Source: CAZDCZ01 sp964504155
Lineage (GTDB): Bacteria > Bacteroidota > Bacteroidia > Bacteroidales > UBA12077
NCBI GenBank assembly: GCA_964504155.1
Contig: CAZDCZ010000037.1
Location: 1 to 30,457 of the forward strand
Direction of reading: 5' to 3'
DNA length: 30,457 bases
A model generated the notes under the pieces. The model ran no database searches. It was not told where the DNA came from and saw nothing but the letters and a program-made list of their open reading frames with translations. Position 1 is the stretch's first letter. Each line of letters opens with the position of its first letter. This document shows, piece by piece, positions 8,327-16,525 of this stretch. The translations under genes and the position numbers were made by a program.

Positions 8327-9607
8327 TTAATGACTTGTATATGTAAATTTAATTTTTGCCTTAGTGGGATCTAAGGCTACTCTATTTGGAGAAATACCAT
8401 AATCTGTCATTCTTAAATATAAAGAAGAGTTTTCGTAATCCCCATTAATCAATTGCTGAAAATATAAACTTATGTTAAAAGCATAATACGATTTATCAGA
8501 ATTATAATTTCCGTCAAATACATCTGAAGAATAACTTAAGTCGTTTAACGAAATTAGATTTTCATCATTGTCTAGATGATATAATAGTAAACGCGAAGGT
8601 GGTGGATAAATATCAAAATCATTATCTTTAATTACAGGCAATATTAATTCTGCTTTATTTATAGAATATTGATTGTGGCTTAAATAATTTTCAATTTCAT
8701 TAAAATTAAAACGATTAGTAACCCCTCCTAATCCTTGCATATAAATTATACTGTCGGTAATTGTAGAATCGTTGTTAAGATACTCATCAATAAGAGTCGA
8801 TGAGTAATTATGAGTAAAATGATTAAATCTTCCACTAGATGTTGATATATTAAATGTATAATTAAGACTATCTTTTTCCAGATTACTATAATATAAAACG
8901 ACTTTAGAGTTAGGAGAAGTTAAGTCTATAGTCTTAATAGCTCCTCCATCGACATTAACTGTGTCGGTAGTACAATATATCCCTTTGAAATAATCGTAAA
9001 AATAAGCTAAACTATTAAGCATTGTATCGGCCGACATTAAATAATTTGCTGTTTCTAACGAAAGTGTTACTGTTATTAGCGTGTCTCCCGAGAATCTAGT
9101 TTCCTGACTTATTAAATCATCTTCAGAGTATAAAGTATCTATATTTGTGTCGGAATAATAAGTATCGGAATAATTTAGATCTTTATTTAATTGATATATT
9201 TTAATATTTTGATTCTTATTGTTCTCTCCACCATAAATATCCGAAACCAGCAAATATAAAATTAAAGAATCAGGTGATGCTTCTTCTCCAAAATCACACC
9301 CTAGGCTTGTGGTTTGTAGTTGTGTTACAAAATCGGCTCTTATATTTCCAAATATAGGCTCAATAATGTTCCCAAGTAATGATTTTGTGGCATATGAATT
9401 ACTTGTTGGTATAGCTTCAATGTTTAACATATACGACGAAAGAGTCATTGAGGTATCGTGATTTACCTCAATTTTATCATTATCTAGTAAGTTTGTGTCT
9501 AGAAATGCTGTTTCGTTATCGCATGCAGTAAATTGAAATATTGTAAAAATAATTAAACTAAAGAGTAAATTATGTATTATCTTGTTCTTAATGTGTATTT
9601 GTGTCAT
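8327..9607 (-). CDS. DUF4270-family lipoprotein
   Basis: This 426-residue secreted protein has an N-terminal hydrophobic segment (about 13-26) ending at the lipobox FTAC with Cys29 as the lipidation site. The body is rich in Asp, Ser, Asn and Tyr with a predicted beta character. The segment around SYMLNIEAIPTSNSYATKSL followed by a LLGNIIEPIFG-type stretch is the hallmark of DUF4270, a Bacteroidota-specific family of unknown function often found beside glmS and a short glycogen-synthase-like gene. That neighbourhood is seen here: 9 bases from the upstream gene and 2 bases from glmS, so it is likely co-transcribed. It should be anchored in the inner or outer membrane. No biochemical function can be assigned. 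Confidence 0.85.
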   Translation of the reverse strand: MTQIHIKNKIIHNLLFSLIIFTIFQFTACDNETAFLDTNLLDNDKIEVNHDTSMTLSSYMLNIEAIPTSNSYATKSLLGNIIEPIFGNIRADFVTQLQTTSLGCDFGEEASPDSLILYLLVSDIYGGENNKNQNIKIYQLNKDLNYSDTYYSDTNIDTLYSEDDLISQETRFSGDTLITVTLSLETANYLMSADTMLNSLAYFYDYFKGIYCTTDTVNVDGGAIKTIDLTSPNSKVVLYYSNLEKDSLNYTFNISTSSGRFNHFTHNYSSTLIDEYLNNDSTITDSIIYMQGLGGVTNRFNFNEIENYLSHNQYSINKAELILPVIKDNDFDIYPPPSRLLLYHLDNDENLISLNDLSYSSDVFDGNYNSDKSYYAFNISLYFQQLINGDYENSSLYLRMTDYGISPNRVALDPTKAKIKFTYTSH

Positions 9608-9616
9608 ATAAAAAAG

Positions 9617-10420
9617 TTATAAAATTTTATCGTAAAAATCAGAATATGCATCAATGTAATTATCTGCATCTTGATATTCTAATACAGGTTTTTTAGTGCT
9701 TTGTATATATTTTTCTATTTCAGGATTAATTTTATCACTTCCCATTATTACTGCATCAGAATTGTTAATTGCCAACTTGCTTATATTCAAATAATTAGGC
9801 TGTTCTAGTAGTTTGACATCGTTTTTCGAAACTCCGTTAAATAATACTTTCTTTTTAAAAGTGCTGTTAAAATCTGTTTCAAAATCGTCGTTATATACAG
9901 AATATACCATTTTTGAATTCGAAAATAATGGTTCATCGTTAAAGGCTTTCTTTAAATATAATGGCACTAATCCTGTAAACCAACCATGACAATGAACAAT
10001 ATCAGGAGACCATCTTAGTTTTTTTACTGTTTCGAGTACTCCACGAGCAAAAAATATTGCACGTTCATCATTATCTTCAAAACATGTGCCATTTTCGTCT
10101 TGAAAGGTGAATTTTCGCTGAAAATAATCTTCGTTATCTATAAAATACACCTGCATTCTTGCAGCTTGAATAGATGCAACTTTTATAATTAAAGGGTGAT
10201 CGGTATCATCAATTATTAAATTCATTCCGGAAAGTCGTATTACCTCATGAAGCTGATTTCTTCTTTCGTTAATACAACCATACTTAGGCATAAATGTTCT
10301 AATTTCTTTTCCTTTTTCCTGTATTCCTTGAGGTAAATATCTGCCAATATTCGACATGTTTGATTCAGGCAAATATGGGGTAATTTCCTGTGAAATAAAT
10401 AATATCTTTGTGTTTCCCAT
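9617..10420 (-). CDS. Half-length glycogen/starch-synthase-like protein (GT5 N-terminal domain)
   Basis: I set the start at ATG 10418-10420 (267 residues, opening MGNTKILFISQEITPY). The longer frame would begin at a TTG lying inside the -7 promoter element. The protein aligns by eye with the N-terminal Rossmann half of glycogen synthase: SQEITPYLPESNMSNIGRYL, an RTFMPKYG segment and DIVHCHGWFTGLVPLYLKKA. The full enzyme is about 480 residues with a second GT-B domain carrying catalytic Glu, and that half is missing. The KTGGL/KVGGL loop that binds ADP-glucose is replaced by PESNM. It is therefore unlikely to polymerise glucose on its own. Similar short proteins in this neighbourhood are, as I recall, usual in Bacteroidota, so this is a family trait rather than a fresh truncation. 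First gene of the unit with DUF4270 and glmS. Confidence 0.8.
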   Translation of the reverse strand: MGNTKILFISQEITPYLPESNMSNIGRYLPQGIQEKGKEIRTFMPKYGCINERRNQLHEVIRLSGMNLIIDDTDHPLIIKVASIQAARMQVYFIDNEDYFQRKFTFQDENGTCFEDNDERAIFFARGVLETVKKLRWSPDIVHCHGWFTGLVPLYLKKAFNDEPLFSNSKMVYSVYNDDFETDFNSTFKKKVLFNGVSKNDVKLLEQPNYLNISKLAINNSDAVIMGSDKINPEIEKYIQSTKKPVLEYQDADNYIDAYSDFYDKIL

Positions 10421-10447
10421 CTTGGAATATATTAGTTTAAACTTGTG

Positions 10448-10479
10448 CAAAATTAATAAAAATATTAGTAATCATCAAC
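10448..10479 (-). promoter_or_regulatory. Bacteroidota-type promoter for the GT5-like/DUF4270/glmS unit
   Basis: On the minus strand, GTTG (10476-10479), a 20-base spacer and TAATTTTG (10448-10455) match the -33/-7 consensus. Transcription would begin near 10441, about 20 bases before the ATG at 10420, which supports the shorter start of the GT5-like gene. Confidence 0.6.
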
Positions 10480-10562
10480 ATTTTAATATCTCTAAGATTT
10501 AATTATTTTCCAATTTGTGATATTTTTAATGAATTTTTATTAACTGAAAATGTATTAAATTA

Positions 10563-10570
10563 TATATTTG
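10563..10570 (+). promoter_or_regulatory. Likely -7 element of the panC promoter
   Basis: TATATTTG matches the Bacteroidota -7 box TAnnTTTG and lies 17 bases upstream of the panC ATG at 10588. No good -33 TTTG is visible at 19-21 bases upstream, so the call rests on one box. It is divergent from the promoter at 10448-10479. Confidence 0.45.
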
Positions 10571-10587
10571 CAGAATTATTTACTGTT

Positions 10588-11433
10588 ATGAATTTTTTTG
10601 AAAATATACAAGAATTGAAATCCGAACTTGCTAGTTTAGTGAGTTTAGGATATCGTATTGGTTTTGTTCCTACTATGGGAGCATTGCATGATGGACATAT
10701 ATCTTTGGTAAGAAAATCTCAAGAAGAAAATGAGATTACAGTAGTTAGTATTTTTGTGAATCCTACTCAATTTAACGACAAAAACGATTATATAAAATAT
10801 CCAAGATTTCTATCTAAAGATATCAAGAAATTAGAGGAAATTAAATGTGATATAGTTTTTGCTCCTTTAGAAGATGTAATGTATCCCGATGATGATAAGC
10901 GAGAATTTGAATTCGATGGGCTTGATAAAGTAATGGAGGGGGAATTTCGTCCCGGGCATTTTCGTGGAGTTGCCTTAATTGTTACTAAACTTTTTGATAT
11001 TGTTAACCCCGATAAAGCATATTTTGGGTCAAAAGATTTTCAACAAGTAGCAATAATTAAGCATATTGTTAAGAAAAACAATATCCCCATTGAAATTATT
11101 TCGTGTCCTATTGTTAGAGAAAAAGATGGATTAGCAATGAGCTCACGTAATCATAGATTAAATGATGAACAAAGAAAGAATGCTGCTTTAATTTCAAAAT
11201 GTCTTTTCGAAATATCGGAAAAGACAAAATCATTAAGTTTACAAGAAACAAAACAGTATGTAATACGTAATATTAATGATAATCCTTTTTTAGAAGTAGA
11301 GTATTTTGATATTGTTAATGAAAAAGACTTAAATTCGCTCTCTGACTGGGATAAGGAAACGGCAATTAGATGTTGTATTGCTGTTAATGTAGGAAATGTT
11401 CGACTTATCGATAATATTAGAATTAATTTTTAA
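10588..11433 (+). CDS. panC: Pantoate-beta-alanine ligase (pantothenate synthetase)
   Basis: This 281-residue cytoplasmic enzyme joins pantoate and beta-alanine using ATP, giving pantothenate for coenzyme A. The nucleotidyltransferase motif lies at 28-37 (PTMGALHDGH, with His34 and His37 of the HxGH signature). FVNPTQF is at 56-62, FGSKDFQQVAIIK near 149-161 and the KMSKS-like MSSRN near 190. These are the family's conserved pieces and the length is normal. panD follows after 28 bases and provides beta-alanine, so substrate supply and ligation are co-expressed. panB and panE are not in the window. Confidence 0.96.
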   Translation: MNFFENIQELKSELASLVSLGYRIGFVPTMGALHDGHISLVRKSQEENEITVVSIFVNPTQFNDKNDYIKYPRFLSKDIKKLEEIKCDIVFAPLEDVMYPDDDKREFEFDGLDKVMEGEFRPGHFRGVALIVTKLFDIVNPDKAYFGSKDFQQVAIIKHIVKKNNIPIEIISCPIVREKDGLAMSSRNHRLNDEQRKNAALISKCLFEISEKTKSLSLQETKQYVIRNINDNPFLEVEYFDIVNEKDLNSLSDWDKETAIRCCIAVNVGNVRLIDNIRINF

Positions 11434-11461
11434 ATTTACAGCAAAATTAATTTCATTAATT

Positions 11462-11812
11462 ATGAATATTGAAGTAATAAAATCGAAATTACATAAAGTA
11501 ACTGTTACTGAAGCAAATTTGCAATATGTTGGAAGTATTACAATAGACGAAGATTTATTAGATGCATCAAATATTATTGAAAATGAAAAGGTGCAAATTG
11601 TAAATATCAATAACGGCGAAAGATTGGAGACATACGTTATTAAAGGGAAAAGAGGATCGGGAGAAATATGCTTAAATGGTCCGGCAGCCAGAAAGGTTGC
11701 TGTTGGTGATGTAGTTATTATTATTTCGTATGCTTCTATGGATTTTGAAGAAGCAAAGAAATTTAAACCAACATTAGTATTCCCTGATACCGCCACAAAT
11801 GAGCTTATCTAA
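11462..11812 (+). CDS. panD: Aspartate 1-decarboxylase (pyruvoyl-dependent)
   Basis: I choose ATG 11462, giving 116 residues opening MNIEVIKSKLHKVTVTEANL. A longer frame from 11396 would overlap panC and add 22 residues not seen in the family. The proenzyme self-cleaves between Gly24 and Ser25 in YVGS to make the pyruvoyl cofactor, at the same positions as in Escherichia coli PanD. Lys9, His11 and Tyr22 are also kept, as is the GxGEICLNGPAARKVAVGD core. It decarboxylates L-aspartate to beta-alanine for PanC. The flippase-like gene starts 14 bases before its stop, so the two are translationally coupled. Separate maturation factors (PanM) are not usual outside enterics. Confidence 0.95.
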   Translation: MNIEVIKSKLHKVTVTEANLQYVGSITIDEDLLDASNIIENEKVQIVNINNGERLETYVIKGKRGSGEICLNGPAARKVAVGDVVIIISYASMDFEEAKKFKPTLVFPDTATNELI

Positions 11813-12833
11813 ATACCCTCTCAAAAAGATAGTATTAAAGACATTAAATTTTTTTATTTTCCTGGGATTAGGTTTATGCTTGCTCTATTTTGCTTTTAAA
11901 GGAGTGAGCTTTAGTCAGTTAATTGCTGAATTGAAGCATGTGAAATATAGTTGGGTTGTTCTTTCGTTAGTCTTTGCATTTGGAGGTTATGCCAGTCGCG
12001 CTTATAGATGGAAATTATTAATTGAACCATTGAATTACAATCCAAATATAAAAAATGTATTTTATTCTCTCTTAATTGGATTTTTTGCAAATTTTGCTTT
12101 TCCTAGAGTAGGAGAAGTTGTTCGATGTGGTTCTCTATCGAAAGCAGAGAATATTCCCATGGAGTCTTTAGTAGGAACTGTAATTATTGAAAGAACTATT
12201 GATTTTTTTTCTTTAATGATTATATTGTTTGCAATTTTTATTGCAAAAATCGATTTCTTTGGCAATTTTCTAAATCAATATGTTTTTATTCCTTTTTACG
12301 AAAAGTTAATTAGTATATTCTCTTCAGTTGGATATTTATTATTCGGTATTATTATATTTTTTACAATTGTATTTGTAACTTATCATTTTTCGAAAGAAAA
12401 AATAGCGCATTTGAATTTTATTATAAAAACAAAAAAGATATTACAAGGAGTAAAGGAAGGAGTAAAGACAGTTGCTAAAATGCGTAATATAAAAGTATTT
12501 ATTTTTCATACTGTCTTCATTTGGATAATGTATTTTCTAATGACTTGGGTGGTAGTTTTTTCCCTTAAAGCAACCTCAGGTTTAGGTCCTATAGATGGAT
12601 TGTTTTTACTTGTTATTGGAGGAATAGGAATGACAATGCCTGTACAAGGTGGTATTGGTGCTTTTCATTGGTTAACATCTCTTGCTCTTCTTTCTTTATA
12701 TAATATTCCTAAAACCAAGGGACTTGTTTTTGCAACTATTTGCCACGAATCGCAAACAATATTAGTTGTTGTTTTAGGAAGTATTTCCATAATAATGTTG
12801 TTCATTTTTAATAAAAAAAAGAAAATAATATAA
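11799..12833 (+). CDS. LPG-synthase-TM/UPF0104 family integral membrane protein
   Basis: This 344-residue polytopic protein has about eight hydrophobic helices (first near 14-31, last near 320-337) and a basic C-terminal tail. The segments YASRAYRWKLLIEP, FANFAFPRVGEVVRCG, TVIIERTIDFFSL and PVQGGIGAFHWL are hallmarks of the lysylphosphatidylglycerol-synthase transmembrane family (also called UPF0104 or AglD-like). The soluble aminoacyl-transferase domain of MprF is absent, so it is probably a lipid or lipid-linked sugar flippase or transporter of unknown substrate. It overlaps panD by 14 bases and shares one base with the next gene, showing tight co-translation. The link to the downstream heptose adenylyltransferase hints at an LPS-related job, which is inference. 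Confidence 0.82.
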   Translation: MSLSKYPLKKIVLKTLNFFIFLGLGLCLLYFAFKGVSFSQLIAELKHVKYSWVVLSLVFAFGGYASRAYRWKLLIEPLNYNPNIKNVFYSLLIGFFANFAFPRVGEVVRCGSLSKAENIPMESLVGTVIIERTIDFFSLMIILFAIFIAKIDFFGNFLNQYVFIPFYEKLISIFSSVGYLLFGIIIFFTIVFVTYHFSKEKIAHLNFIIKTKKILQGVKEGVKTVAKMRNIKVFIFHTVFIWIMYFLMTWVVVFSLKATSGLGPIDGLFLLVIGGIGMTMPVQGGIGAFHWLTSLALLSLYNIPKTKGLVFATICHESQTILVVVLGSISIIMLFIFNKKKKII

Positions 12834-13318
12834 TGGATAAGTTAGCATTAGTCAAATTAAAAATTATTAGTTTAGAATCAGTAAAAGACATTCTTAAACT
12901 AAATAAAAATAAAAAAGTAGTTTTTACTAATGGTTGTTTTGATATAATACATCGTGGACATATAGAATATCTTGCGTTGGCTGCTAGTTATGGCGATATT
13001 TTAATTGTTGGAGTAAATTCCGATAAATCTGTTCGTAAATTAAAAGGAAAAAATCGCCCCTTACAAGACGAATGTTCAAGATCTACAATTCTAGCCGCTC
13101 TTCAATTTGTTACTTATGTTGTTATTTTCGACGAAGATACTCCGTATAAGCTTATAAGCGAGATAAAACCAAATATTCTTATTAAAGGTAGCGATTACAA
13201 GAAAGAAGACATTGTTGGATACGATATTGTAACAAAAAATGCAGGCGAAGTTCTAACTATCGACTTTATTGATGGATATTCTACTACATCAATAATTAAT
13301 AAACTGATTGAAAAATAA
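12833..13318 (+). CDS. rfaE2: D-glycero-beta-D-manno-heptose 1-phosphate adenylyltransferase (stand-alone)
   Basis: This 161-residue protein is the cytidylyltransferase-fold half of HldE. It has TNGCFDIIHRGHIEYL (HxGH at 40-43) followed by GVNSDKSVRKLKGKNRP, then LIKGSDYKKEDIVG, the pattern of RfaE2-type enzymes that load AMP onto heptose-1-phosphate to make ADP-heptose for the LPS inner core. In Escherichia coli the kinase and this domain are fused (about 477 residues); here only the transferase is present, as commonly in Bacteroidota. The ATG overlaps the preceding stop (TAATG), so it is the last gene of the panC-panD-flippase unit. The family also has glycerol-3-phosphate cytidylyltransferases of similar fold, but the GKNRP segment favours the heptose enzyme. 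Confidence 0.85.
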   Translation: MDKLALVKLKIISLESVKDILKLNKNKKVVFTNGCFDIIHRGHIEYLALAASYGDILIVGVNSDKSVRKLKGKNRPLQDECSRSTILAALQFVTYVVIFDEDTPYKLISEIKPNILIKGSDYKKEDIVGYDIVTKNAGEVLTIDFIDGYSTTSIINKLIEK

Positions 13319-13465
13319 AAATATTTTTTTAAGCCACCATAAGATTCATTTCTTTTGCTACAGTTAATTATTCAGAAAAGAAAATGTTATAAATGTTATT
13401 TTTTGTAGATTTAAAAAATCTTATTTGTGATTATTTTCTTGTAATCTGAAATCAAAAATATTATC

Positions 13466-14833
13466 ATGGCAAAATTAAAAACAGTTTATATATGTCAAGA
13501 ATGTGGTGTAGAAGTTTCAAAATGGGTTGGTAAATGTCCATCATGTAATTCATGGAATTCTATCGTTGAACATAAGATTAGTAAATCGAATAAAACAAAT
13601 AGTCTTGATAGTTTTTCCGAAAAGTCAATCCCGAGATTAATTTCAGATATAGAAATTAAAAATGAGCATAGATTATTATCCGGAATAAACGAATTTGATA
13701 GAATTATTGGTGGAGGTTTTGTTCCCGGATCTGTTATTTTAATTGGAGGAGAACCTGGAATTGGAAAATCGACTCTTGCATTGCAGATTGCACTTAAAAT
13801 GCAAAATTTAAAAGTCCTATATATTTCAGGTGAAGAGAGCGATAAGCAAATAAAATTACGAGCCGATAGAGTTATTGATAATATTAAGAATAATTGTTTT
13901 ATTTTAAGTGAGACATTATTAGAAAATATTATTGAAAATGCTAAGAATTTTAAACCCGATTTATTAATTATAGATTCTATTCAGACTCTGTATTCGCAGA
14001 ATTTTGAATCGTCTGCAGGAACAGTATCGCAAGTTAGAGAGTGCTCTGTGGAGCTTCTTCGATTTGCTAAAGAAACATCAACCCCGGTAATTTTAATCGG
14101 ACATATTAACAAAGAAGGAAATATTGCCGGACCAAAAGTCTTAGAACATATAGTAGATACTGTATTGCAATTCGAAGGAGATCAACACAATATTTTTAGA
14201 ATATTACGTACAACAAAAAACAGATTTGGTTCAACTTCTGAACTTGGAATTTTCGAAATGAGAAATACAGGATTAAAAGAAATACTTAATCCCTCGGAGA
14301 TACTAATTACTCAAACCGATAATAATTTGAGTGGAACTGCTATTGCCGGAACAATTAATGGAATTAGACCATTTTTAATCGAAATTCAAGCCTTAGTTAG
14401 CTCAACAGTATATAGTACTCCTCAGCGTTCATCTACAGGATTCGATAATAGACGACTTGGTATGTTATTAGCTGTGTTAGAGAAACGTGCAGGATTCAAA
14501 CTTGCTCAGAAAGATGTTTTCCTTAATATTGCAGGTGGAATTAAAGTTGACGATACTGGAGTCGATTTAGCTGTAATTGCTGCCGTTTTATCTTCCAGTC
14601 TCGATTTCTCTGTTGATAAAACAATTTGTTTTTCAGGTGAAGTTGGATTAACCGGAGAAATTCGCCCGGTAAATAGAATAGAACAAAGAATTAACGAAGC
14701 CGAAAAATTAGGATTTAAGAAAATATTTATTTCAAAATATAATTCTAAAAATGTTAAATTGGCTAAATATAACATTAACATCGAGTATGTTAGTAGTGTG
14801 CGAGAATTGTTAAAGAAATTATTCAACAACTAA
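13466..14833 (+). CDS. radA: DNA repair protein RadA
   Basis: This 455-residue RecA-like ATPase drives branch migration and processing of recombination intermediates. It shows a four-Cys zinc finger at Cys10, Cys13, Cys24 and Cys27 and a Walker A GGEPGIGKST at 94-103 with Lys101. The Walker B strand LLIID lies at 166-170, the RadA-specific KNRFG motif at 251-255, and the C-terminal third forms a Lon-protease-like domain (about 290-450) with the GGIKVDDTGVDLAV segment. Length and order are standard. A 147-base gap separates it from the heptose gene, so it probably has its own promoter. The downstream ABC gene follows after 6 bases and may be co-transcribed. The start is supported by the zinc finger near the N-terminus. 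Confidence 0.96.
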   Translation: MAKLKTVYICQECGVEVSKWVGKCPSCNSWNSIVEHKISKSNKTNSLDSFSEKSIPRLISDIEIKNEHRLLSGINEFDRIIGGGFVPGSVILIGGEPGIGKSTLALQIALKMQNLKVLYISGEESDKQIKLRADRVIDNIKNNCFILSETLLENIIENAKNFKPDLLIIDSIQTLYSQNFESSAGTVSQVRECSVELLRFAKETSTPVILIGHINKEGNIAGPKVLEHIVDTVLQFEGDQHNIFRILRTTKNRFGSTSELGIFEMRNTGLKEILNPSEILITQTDNNLSGTAIAGTINGIRPFLIEIQALVSSTVYSTPQRSSTGFDNRRLGMLLAVLEKRAGFKLAQKDVFLNIAGGIKVDDTGVDLAVIAAVLSSSLDFSVDKTICFSGEVGLTGEIRPVNRIEQRINEAEKLGFKKIFISKYNSKNVKLAKYNINIEYVSSVRELLKKLFNN

Positions 14834-14839
14834 AAATAA

Positions 14840-16525
14840 ATGTTAATAGATATAAAAAACCTTGAAATTGGATTTAAAAGAAATTTGAAATTCGAAAAGG
14901 TTGTTAATAACATTTCATTTTCTTTTAATAAAGGAGAAATCCTTGGTGTTGTTGGAGAATCTGGTTCCGGAAAATCATTAAGTGCATTGTCAATTCTGAA
15001 ATTGTTGCCCCAAACAGCAGTAATAAACAAAGGACAAATTTTGTATGAAAATAGAAAAGGAGAAATTGTTGATTTACTAAAATTGAATGAACGAAAAATT
15101 AGGAATATAAGAGGAAAAGAAATCTCAATGATATTTCAAGAACCTATGACATCGCTAAATCCTGTAATGAAATGTGGAAAACAAGTAGCCGAAGAAATAT
15201 TAATTCATACTAAAATAAAAAAGAAAGATGCAAAAAATAAAGTAATACAGTTTTTTTGTGAAGTTAAACTTCCACAACCCGAAAGAATTTATAATAGTTA
15301 TCCCCACGAATTATCCGGAGGTCAGCGCCAAAGAGTGATGATAGCAATGGCAATTATTTGCAATCCGGCTTTGTTAATTGCTGACGAACCTACAACTGCT
15401 CTAGATGTTATTGTGCAAAACTCAATTTTAGAATTGTTAAAAGAATTACAGAGAAAATCAGAAATGAGTATTTTCTTTATTTCTCACGATTTAGCTGTAA
15501 TATCAAAACTTGCCGATAAAATTATAATTATGAATAAAGGACGTATAGTGGAGAGTGGAGATGCTAAAAAAATCTTGAAACATCCTAAACATCCATATAC
15601 ACAAGGATTGTTAAACTGTCGGCCTACATTAAAAAGTAATAGCTTAAGATTGCCTGTTTTATCTGATTTCTACGGACAAAAGAAAAAAACGAATATTGTT
15701 GCTAAACAAAAAATAAATAAAAGTAACAATGAACCAAAAGTTTTATTAAAAGTAAAAAATCTTAATAAAACTTTTGTTGATAGAACTTTTTCTATATCTA
15801 AAAAGAAAAATAAACAGGTAGCTTTAAAAAATATTTCGTTTGAATTATATAAAGGAGAAACACTTGGATTAGTTGGAGAATCGGGTTGTGGTAAAACAAC
15901 CTTAGGACAAATAGTAATAAGCTTGTTAAAATCCGATAAGGGAGAGATTGAATATAATGGCAAGGAAATAGGCTTGTTGAGAAAAAAGGAAAGAAATAAA
16001 TATAAACAAAAAGTACAAATAATATTTCAAGATCCCAATTCATCGCTTAATCCAAAACTTACTGTTGGTAAAATAATTTATGAGGTATTAAAAGTTCATA
16101 ATATAGAAAAAACAGTAAATGAAAGAAAAAGAAAAGTGTTTATGATGTTGAATAAGGTAAAATTAGATAATTCTTATTATAATCGTTATCCACACGAACT
16201 GTCCGGTGGACAGCAACAAAGAATAGGTATAGCTAGAGCTTTAGTATTAAATCCGGAACTTATTATTTGCGACGAATCTGTTTCTGCTCTTGATGTTTCA
16301 ATACAAGCAGAAGTTTTAAATTTATTAAACGATTTAAAAGATGAATTTGGATTTACATATATATTTATTTCTCATGATTTGTCGGTAGTGAAATACATGT
16401 CGGATAGAGTGATGGTTATGAGAAAAGGAGAAATAGTTGAAATAAATAAGGCAGATGAAATTTATAATTCACCTGCCTCAGAATATACTAAAGAATTGAT
16501 ATCTGCAATCGAAGAAATTAGTTAA
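14840..16525 (+). CDS. Fused double-ATPase protein of a peptide/nickel-type ABC transporter
   Basis: This 561-residue cytoplasmic protein is two ABC ATPase domains in tandem, equivalent to OppD and OppF joined (as in YejF, DdpDF or GsiA). Domain 1 (about 1-260) has Walker A GESGSGKS with Lys45, the signature LSGGQRQR and Walker B LLIADEPTTALD. Domain 2 (about 295-555) has GESGCGKT near 346-353, LSGGQQQR and LIICDESVSALD. The oligopeptide/dipeptide C-terminal extension HPYTQGLLNCRP follows domain 1, which marks the Opp/Dpp branch. No permease or substrate-binding gene lies beside it, so it must work with partners coded elsewhere. It begins 6 bases after radA. It ends directly against the convergent PBP1A gene with no base between the stops. 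Both sites look catalytically intact. Confidence 0.9.
   Translation: MLIDIKNLEIGFKRNLKFEKVVNNISFSFNKGEILGVVGESGSGKSLSALSILKLLPQTAVINKGQILYENRKGEIVDLLKLNERKIRNIRGKEISMIFQEPMTSLNPVMKCGKQVAEEILIHTKIKKKDAKNKVIQFFCEVKLPQPERIYNSYPHELSGGQRQRVMIAMAIICNPALLIADEPTTALDVIVQNSILELLKELQRKSEMSIFFISHDLAVISKLADKIIIMNKGRIVESGDAKKILKHPKHPYTQGLLNCRPTLKSNSLRLPVLSDFYGQKKKTNIVAKQKINKSNNEPKVLLKVKNLNKTFVDRTFSISKKKNKQVALKNISFELYKGETLGLVGESGCGKTTLGQIVISLLKSDKGEIEYNGKEIGLLRKKERNKYKQKVQIIFQDPNSSLNPKLTVGKIIYEVLKVHNIEKTVNERKRKVFMMLNKVKLDNSYYNRYPHELSGGQQQRIGIARALVLNPELIICDESVSALDVSIQAEVLNLLNDLKDEFGFTYIFISHDLSVVKYMSDRVMVMRKGEIVEINKADEIYNSPASEYTKELISAIEEIS

Noticed and set aside
10421..10450. Longer start (TTG at 10450) for the GT5-like gene
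   Set aside because: That codon lies within the -7 promoter box and the added ten residues are outside the family's usual N-terminus.
11329..11796. 155-codon minus-strand frame opposite panC/panD
   Set aside because: It is the shadow of panD, whose family and cleavage site are certain; its translation resembles no protein family.
14506..15030. Minus-strand frames opposite the end of radA and the start of the ABC gene
   Set aside because: Both plus-strand genes have intact motifs across these bases; the minus frames are low-complexity shadows.
15670..16043. Two overlapping minus-strand frames opposite the ABC gene
   Set aside because: They are shadows across the linker and second ATPase domain, rich in Phe/Leu/Ser as expected for reversed A+T-rich coding sequence.
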